Origin: Sapria himalayana
Lineage: Eukaryota; Streptophyta; Magnoliopsida; Malpighiales; Rafflesiaceae
Assembly: GCA_029783825.1 (NCBI GenBank)
Contig: JAREIK010001718.1
Span: 3,600,898-3,664,897, forward strand
Reading direction: 5' to 3'
DNA: 64,000 nt
In this document: piece after piece, positions 59,112 to 64,000 of the stretch
How the letters are laid out: each line of letters opens with the position of its first letter
How positions within the stretch are numbered: position 1 is the first letter of the stretch
The notes under the pieces: generated by a model
What the model was told of the DNA's origin: nothing
What the model saw: only the letters and a program-made list of their open reading frames with translations
The model's database searches: none
Translations under genes and position numbers: made by a program

Positions 59112-59297
59112 CCTGAGAAAATGAACGTTCGGAAAATCGATGGAGAGGTGAGAGAAAACTTGGTCCATTTGCTTGCATGCGTCACACCACGGCGCCCAGA
59201 AGTGGACGGCTACTGGAACGAGGCTGCCATTCAAACGGTCAAGCTCCGTCTTGGATTGTACGTCCTTGACCGTGCCTCCCATTCCAGGTCCAGACAT
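59112..59297 (-). CDS. GRXS17: GRXS17-like glutaredoxin, exon 1 (Trx-like domain)
   Basis: This exon has 186 bp, 62 codons. The start chosen is the ATG at 59297 (MSGPGMGGTVKDVQSKTELD). A second in-frame ATG five codons later (59282) would give MGGTVKDV and is also possible. The open frame further upstream begins only with GTG and should not be used. The thioredoxin-like motif is WAPWCDACKQMD, with cysteines 38 and 41. The proteins I know best from this family have Ser in place of the second Cys. The donor is CTCAGG/GTAGCG. The domain continues in exon 2 and at the start of exon 3, and it helps target and dimerise the protein in characterised family members. Confidence 0.9.
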
Positions 59298-59529
59298 CAA
59301 GTTGCAGTTTGGAAATGGGAGGGTGTTCACAGACTGCGCGTGCCACGGAAGCAGACAAGATCTCGAGAAGCGCGGCGTTGATCGACCACTCTCTAGTCAC
59401 AAATTTATTTATATTATTTTAGGTAAAAAATGACAAATTCCTAATAAAACTTAGACAATAAGAAAGAAAGAAAAAAGAACAATACGTTCATATTCTTTGA
59501 TATGCCTCCCATCATGATCATCTTTAATA
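59298..59529 (-). promoter_or_regulatory. Presumed 5' UTR and core promoter of the GRXS17-like gene
   Basis: This short interval between the start codon and the copia relic must hold the 5' untranslated region and proximal promoter. 59298-59395 is GC-richer, as expected for a UTR, and beyond it the DNA becomes AT-rich. No single TATA element can be assigned. The remaining upstream control region would have to lie within the transposon relic. Confidence 0.4.
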
Positions 59530-62500
59530 TCTCAAGGTTGAGGTTTTAAAGCAATCTCGTTCTGATTTGATATGTAAGTTTCTTGAATGTTTAGTTGCAT
59601 TGGGTAAAACATTTGTGAATAGGTTTGCAGGATTATCACTAGAGCTTATTTGAAAAATTCGATTTCACCCCTTTTCTAATGCTCATATGTATAGAAAATA
59701 TTTAGAGAAACATGTTTAATTTTAACTACCTTAATAATCATCATTTCATGTGTGTAATACACGCAACATTCTCTTAAATTAATATCATCTAAGTATCTTT
59801 AATAGGGAATGACCCATAGGACTCTTGAATATCATATATCTCAACCAGGCACATTCATGATTGGCTTCATTAATTTCTAATATTTTTGAATGATTTAAGG
59901 AAGTAAGGATCATTACTTGTTAAATTAGTCTCCATGATATTGTAGCACTCCCATAGATAAAAACACATCCTAACTAAGATTGACCTTTATGCAAAATTAA
60001 AATTTATCTTGTATTTACATACCCAATCAATTGAGATTTTGTTTCTTTTGAATAACATGTGATCATGTCACATGTACCACAAAGGTATCATAATATATGT
60101 TTAATTTCATTTTAATGCCTTTTAGTTAGAGCAAAACTAAAACTTGAAAATAAATTATCAGAGAATATTTTATTTTGTTTGGTATAATTTGTAATATATA
60201 ATAGTACACCAATTATATTGAGACATGGTAATTCTAGACTGAGTAATTTTTTATTTTCTTCATTAGTATGAAATATGTCTTTGTGAAAGAAAGAACCATA
60301 GGAAAATTTAGTGTATGTTATTTCTCCATATAAAATTGCTTTAATACTATACATTATATATATATATATTAATTGATGGACTAATATATTATTTGAATAA
60401 TGCTTAGTCTACAAGCTGAGATAGTACTTTGTTTTTTTCAAATCTTTCATTTTAATTTCCCTTTTAAATAATTGGTTATTCTTTTGAGTGATTCATATGT
60501 TCATATAAGGTTCTAATCATCTATATTAACTACAATTATATATGCTATATTTCTAATTTTTCAATGAACATGCATGGGAAAATTGATTTATTCACATTTC
60601 TTTTTGCCAAATTACTCACTCGAGTGATTGTATCACATGTGGCCAAATTGCTTTAATTCATATAAAAATTTTTGTACTTTGATTGAGTATATATTTCAAC
60701 ATTTTGAATTAGTATCTTCTTGCAATTTGAAACCTTTAGGTATTATATATATATATATATCAATATTTGTAGACTCACATGAATAGGCTGTAATAAGATT
60801 CATGAGATACATATCAAATCTTTTAGATATTGTTATACTTATCAAGTATCAAAATATGATGACATTTATTATGGAGCAATAAGCTTTCTCATAATCTATA
60901 TTTGATCTCTGTGAGAAATCATGAGCAACAAGACACACTTTATATCTTGTAATTTTATTATTTTTATTTTATTTTCTCATAAAAACTCATTTATATTCAA
61001 TAAACTTTATGTTTTCATATGTTTAAACTATATGTCAAAATACCTCTCATTTTACTAATGAGTTTAGTCTCGCTAGGATTGCTTGTTTCTATTTTTGCCT
61101 ATCATATATTTTTTGACATTCATTCATTGTTTGTGGTTCTTGATTTTTGTCATGACTATGATGTTCACAGCCAATTGAAACATAAATATACTATCTATGA
61201 TAATTTCGTGGCTATTTCTTTTTTCTTTTATGTGTCTCATTAAGATTTATTCAATGCCAAATACCAATATCTCTTTAATGGACAAGTGTTTAATTTGTAC
61301 CCCCCCTAGGGGCTAACTATTTATCAAGTTGCGTATTATCATTCATTTATATTGACCCTTTCATATTCATAAGCTCTTCAATAATATCAATTATTTTATA
61401 TTTTGTTTTTTTTTTCTTTTTCTAGCAATTGAATCCTTTGACCCAATAGGTCTACCATGCTTTAGACATATCTTAGAATTATTTTCCATGATATCATCCA
61501 ATTATCATATAGGGACATCAAATACATGTTAAAGTATTCATATCTTGTATATGTGAGTGTGATACTTTCTTTGTATCCGTGAAGGAATCATGTAATTGAT
61601 TTGGAAATTCATGCAAATGAATAATTTTCTTAAGTTCTAGTTCACACTACCTTGTATGAAGATCAAGATAAGACAATGAGGATACATTTCATGTAAAATC
61701 TTACTATTCTTCTAGAATTGACTTGTCTCCCATTAACATTAGGAAAACACCTTTATTAAAGTGATAATCCACAAATTGATTCGCAATAATATTACCTATT
61801 AAAAGTCCGAGATAATGGATACAAGAGGAAGAAGTAAATCCAACATACATGTTAGAATTTCTTATTTCTTGATAGTGATTATACAAAACTGTTGGATTGC
61901 ACAGAAATATAAACAATGCATGCCACAAAAATCAAACACTAATTTTAGCGTGGTTCACTAGCCGTTCAACATGACTAATTATGTCCACCAGAAAAGTGCC
62001 CAGTACTTACAGATTAATAACTAAACGTTATAGTATAAAATCACAAAGAGAGAGAGAGAGAGAGAGAGAGAGACAAAGAACATAGCACGCTGAACAAATT
62101 ACATATACAATGAATTTATAGGAAAGATAAATAGGATTTAATAAACAGAATGAGTAGGTCGGTAGGACCCCCATTGTTATCCTAGTGTCTCATGATGAAT
62201 CTTTTAATATATCTGTACTTGTACTTTAAATAAAACAGAGAAACAAGAAAATAAATAGTTGAATAGATACCAAAACAAATTTTATACTACAATATATATT
62301 TAATCATCATTGAGGGCATAACATAGTATGCTGAGGTAGAGCTATAGGAATATAAACAACACAACCAAAAATACATAAATATAAAACATTGGGTTATGAA
62401 CCTAATATAATTTGTATAGAAGAAACTTCATGATTATCTAAAGGATGAATTTGAATAAAATTAGCAGCATGAAAAATAAAATATCCCCAAGCAGAGAAGC

Positions 62501-64000
62501 AATTTTGTTTTTAGAGTAAAAGTCTCATAATTAATTATTAATTACAATTGCTAAATAAAAGATTTATCTAGTCTATTCTAAGTATGAGTTTGTGTGATGG
62601 GGTGTTCACCTTTGATACCAATTGACCTACAATAATCAATGAAAATTAGAGAAGAGAATTCACTAGCATTATCAAGATGGATTATCTTAGATTTAATAGG
62701 ATTATTAAGGAATTGTGTCTTGAGTTAAATTATTTGAAAAAGTAATCTTACAAAGGCAACATTAATAGTTGAAAAAAGGTAAATATGTGACCAATATTAG
62801 AAACATCAATTATAACTATAAAATAATGAAAATATCCACTTGGTAAATGAATTGGCCCATAAATATTATCTTGAATTCATTATAGAAAAGTTGGTGGTTT
62901 AAATTCAATATTGGTAAATGAATGGGTTGTAGTTGACTTGTTTTGTAGCAAGTAACATAATTGTAATTATTAGGCATAAGAATTTTCTAGTTTTTCAAAG
63001 GATTCTAAAAAAATTATTAATAATGCAATGCATCACAAAAAAATTAGATGACCAAGGCATTTATGCTAAATCATAAAAGTTTTTGAGTTATTGTCTTATT
63101 GAAATTATAGTTCATGATAGCTTTAGTCAATGGGTCTGATGATCTTTTATTTTAATCCACTTGAATAACTGAAGTAATGAAAAAGTATTTATTATTATCA
63201 GTATTCATAGTTTCAATATAACATGTATCATGACAAATATCTTTAAAACTAAGATTTTGGTTGGAGTTAGCAGAATAAAGAGCAACATCAATATGAATTT
63301 TAGTTTTACTAGGTAAAATAATAGTTTATCTTCCAAAACTTTAAATTAAATCAATAAGACTAGATTAGGTATTAACATTAGACTTTGCTAATATTAAGTT
63401 AGAAAAATATTTTTTATCATAAAAGATTGTATACATGGTAGCATAATATGTAAGGCATGCATCTACATTGTATGTCATGTAATTTATCAAGGTGCGAGAG
63501 GAATTCACACACCCCCAAGTATATATAAAGAAAAAAATTTAATACAAAATAATCATTTGTCAAAGTGTATATATATATATATATTCAAATAAGAATGACA
63601 TAATAAAATACTAAATAAAAATAGAATAGCTAATCATAACAAATATTTTCATCATCAACTGATAGTCAATTTTTCCACTTGAATTCTCAAAAAAGTTTGA
63701 AACATCTAAATTGGTTAAGTATATTGAGTCGTCACCATCAATGAAGTTCATTTCAAATTTCTTTTCCTTTTATTTAATAAAGGCTTGCTAGAAGTTGACC
63801 AGACATTTTGATATACAAGTATGTGATCAATGTCCATTTGTACCATGCCTATAATATTCATTCTTATTAGTATTTTTTTTCTTGTAATTCCACACCATTT
63901 CAAGCCGTCCAACTAAATCACTAGGTCACGACTATAAGTATTTAACCCTCGAATCTCCACAAAACCCCCTAAATTTCTAGTGATATCATGATAATTCACT
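59530..64000 (-). mobile_element. Decayed Ty1/copia element, minus strand, runs off the window
   Basis: Read from 64000 downward the blocks follow normal copia order. They are a zinc-knuckle zone (RHGTNGHxSHTCxSKCLVNF, about 63870-63790), then integrase (HLDNASEFSS and FIDYCRSIGIKGEHPITQTHT, about 62700-62590). Next come FGCVVYIPIAPPQHTM (about 62370-62320), YVGFTSSSCIHYLG (about 61850-61800) and a GRPIGSKD block (about 61450). Late reverse transcriptase (HTNEENKKLLSLELPCLNIIG, cited in part, then FALTKRH, 60354-60112) and RNase H (NPANLFTNVLPNATKHS, about 59620-59560) complete it. Many stops are present. The 3' LTR is missing; the relic stops about 230 bp from the GRXS17-like start codon. 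A solo LTR is nested at 61850-62291. Confidence 0.85.
61850..62291. mobile_element. Solo LTR, 442 bp, inside the copia relic
   Basis: It begins TGTTAGAATTTC and ends ACTACA, with flanks ATACA (61845-61849) and ATATA (62292-62296), 4 of 5 identical. Removing it and one flank rejoins the copia integrase phrase LNIY to VGFTSS in frame, which locates the insertion exactly. The phrase 'gcgtggttcacta' near 61950 is reminiscent of LTRs or TRIMs in plants. A (GA)n run is at 62047-62073. No internal region remains. Confidence 0.75.

Noticed and set aside
33175..59330. Two separate genes, a Trx-only protein and a two-Grx protein
   Set aside because: The codon-exact continuity PYFVFLK / DGKQVDSLEGADP with good splice sites favours one gene. 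Exon 3 has no start codon of its own at the right place; the open frame there starts with TTG.
59298..59330. An 11-residue N-terminal extension of the GRXS17-like protein
   Set aside because: The upstream initiation codon is GTG. The family start corresponds to the ATG at 59297 or 59282.
1..64000. CRISPR arrays, operons, bacterial ribosome binding sites, rRNA genes
   Set aside because: None were seen. The sequence is plant nuclear in character, and its tandem repeats are micro- or minisatellites without regular spacer structure.

Overview
This is nuclear DNA from a land plant with a transposon-rich genome. The evidence is two intron- or TM-type plant genes, dense plant-type transposons, a very AT-rich background with GC-rich coding islands, and one intron of about 24.8 kb. 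I cannot name the species. Only two host genes are convincing. The first is a short RMA-type RING ubiquitin ligase (32491-32973, +). The second is a GRXS17/PICOT-type thioredoxin-glutaredoxin protein (-), whose exons lie at 59297-59112, 59027-58953 and 34146-33175. The two genes point tail to tail, about 200 bp apart.

Layout. 1-890 is a copia RNase H relic, followed by a Tourist-like MITE (1441-1822). 3490-8322 holds three long-inverted-repeat elements, two of them with a GAGCTC-rich core. 8323-15103 is a Tnt1-like copia element with both LTRs, interrupted by a decayed hAT, which is itself interrupted by a 205-bp MITE. 15104-27400 is mostly AT-rich DNA with further inverted-repeat elements, a copia RT/RNase H relic (-), a GC-rich minisatellite element and a second, identical 205-bp MITE. 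27410-31150 is the best-preserved hAT of the window's main family. It has a nearly intact BED/hAT transposase broken by one frameshift.

From 34147 to 58952 everything lies inside intron 2 of the GRXS17-like gene. It contains a cluster of decayed hAT copies with their own non-autonomous relatives nested inside them (35.0-44.0 kb), a decayed PIF/Harbinger element (45.6-48.0 kb), another non-autonomous hAT (50.5 kb), a 2-kb degenerate CAT-rich repeat (52.9-54.9 kb) and AT-rich DNA. Upstream of the gene, a decayed copia element on the minus strand (59.5-64 kb, with a solo LTR inside) begins about 230 bp from the start codon.

The predicted GRXS17-like protein is about 410 aa: one thioredoxin-like domain with a CDAC motif plus two CGFS glutaredoxin domains. 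The angiosperm proteins I know have three glutaredoxin domains. Comparison by eye suggests the middle one is missing. I found no evidence for a new multi-gene system. The most interesting signals are the giant transposon-filled intron, the domain number, the two identical MITEs with perfect target duplications, and repeated self-insertion of one hAT family.
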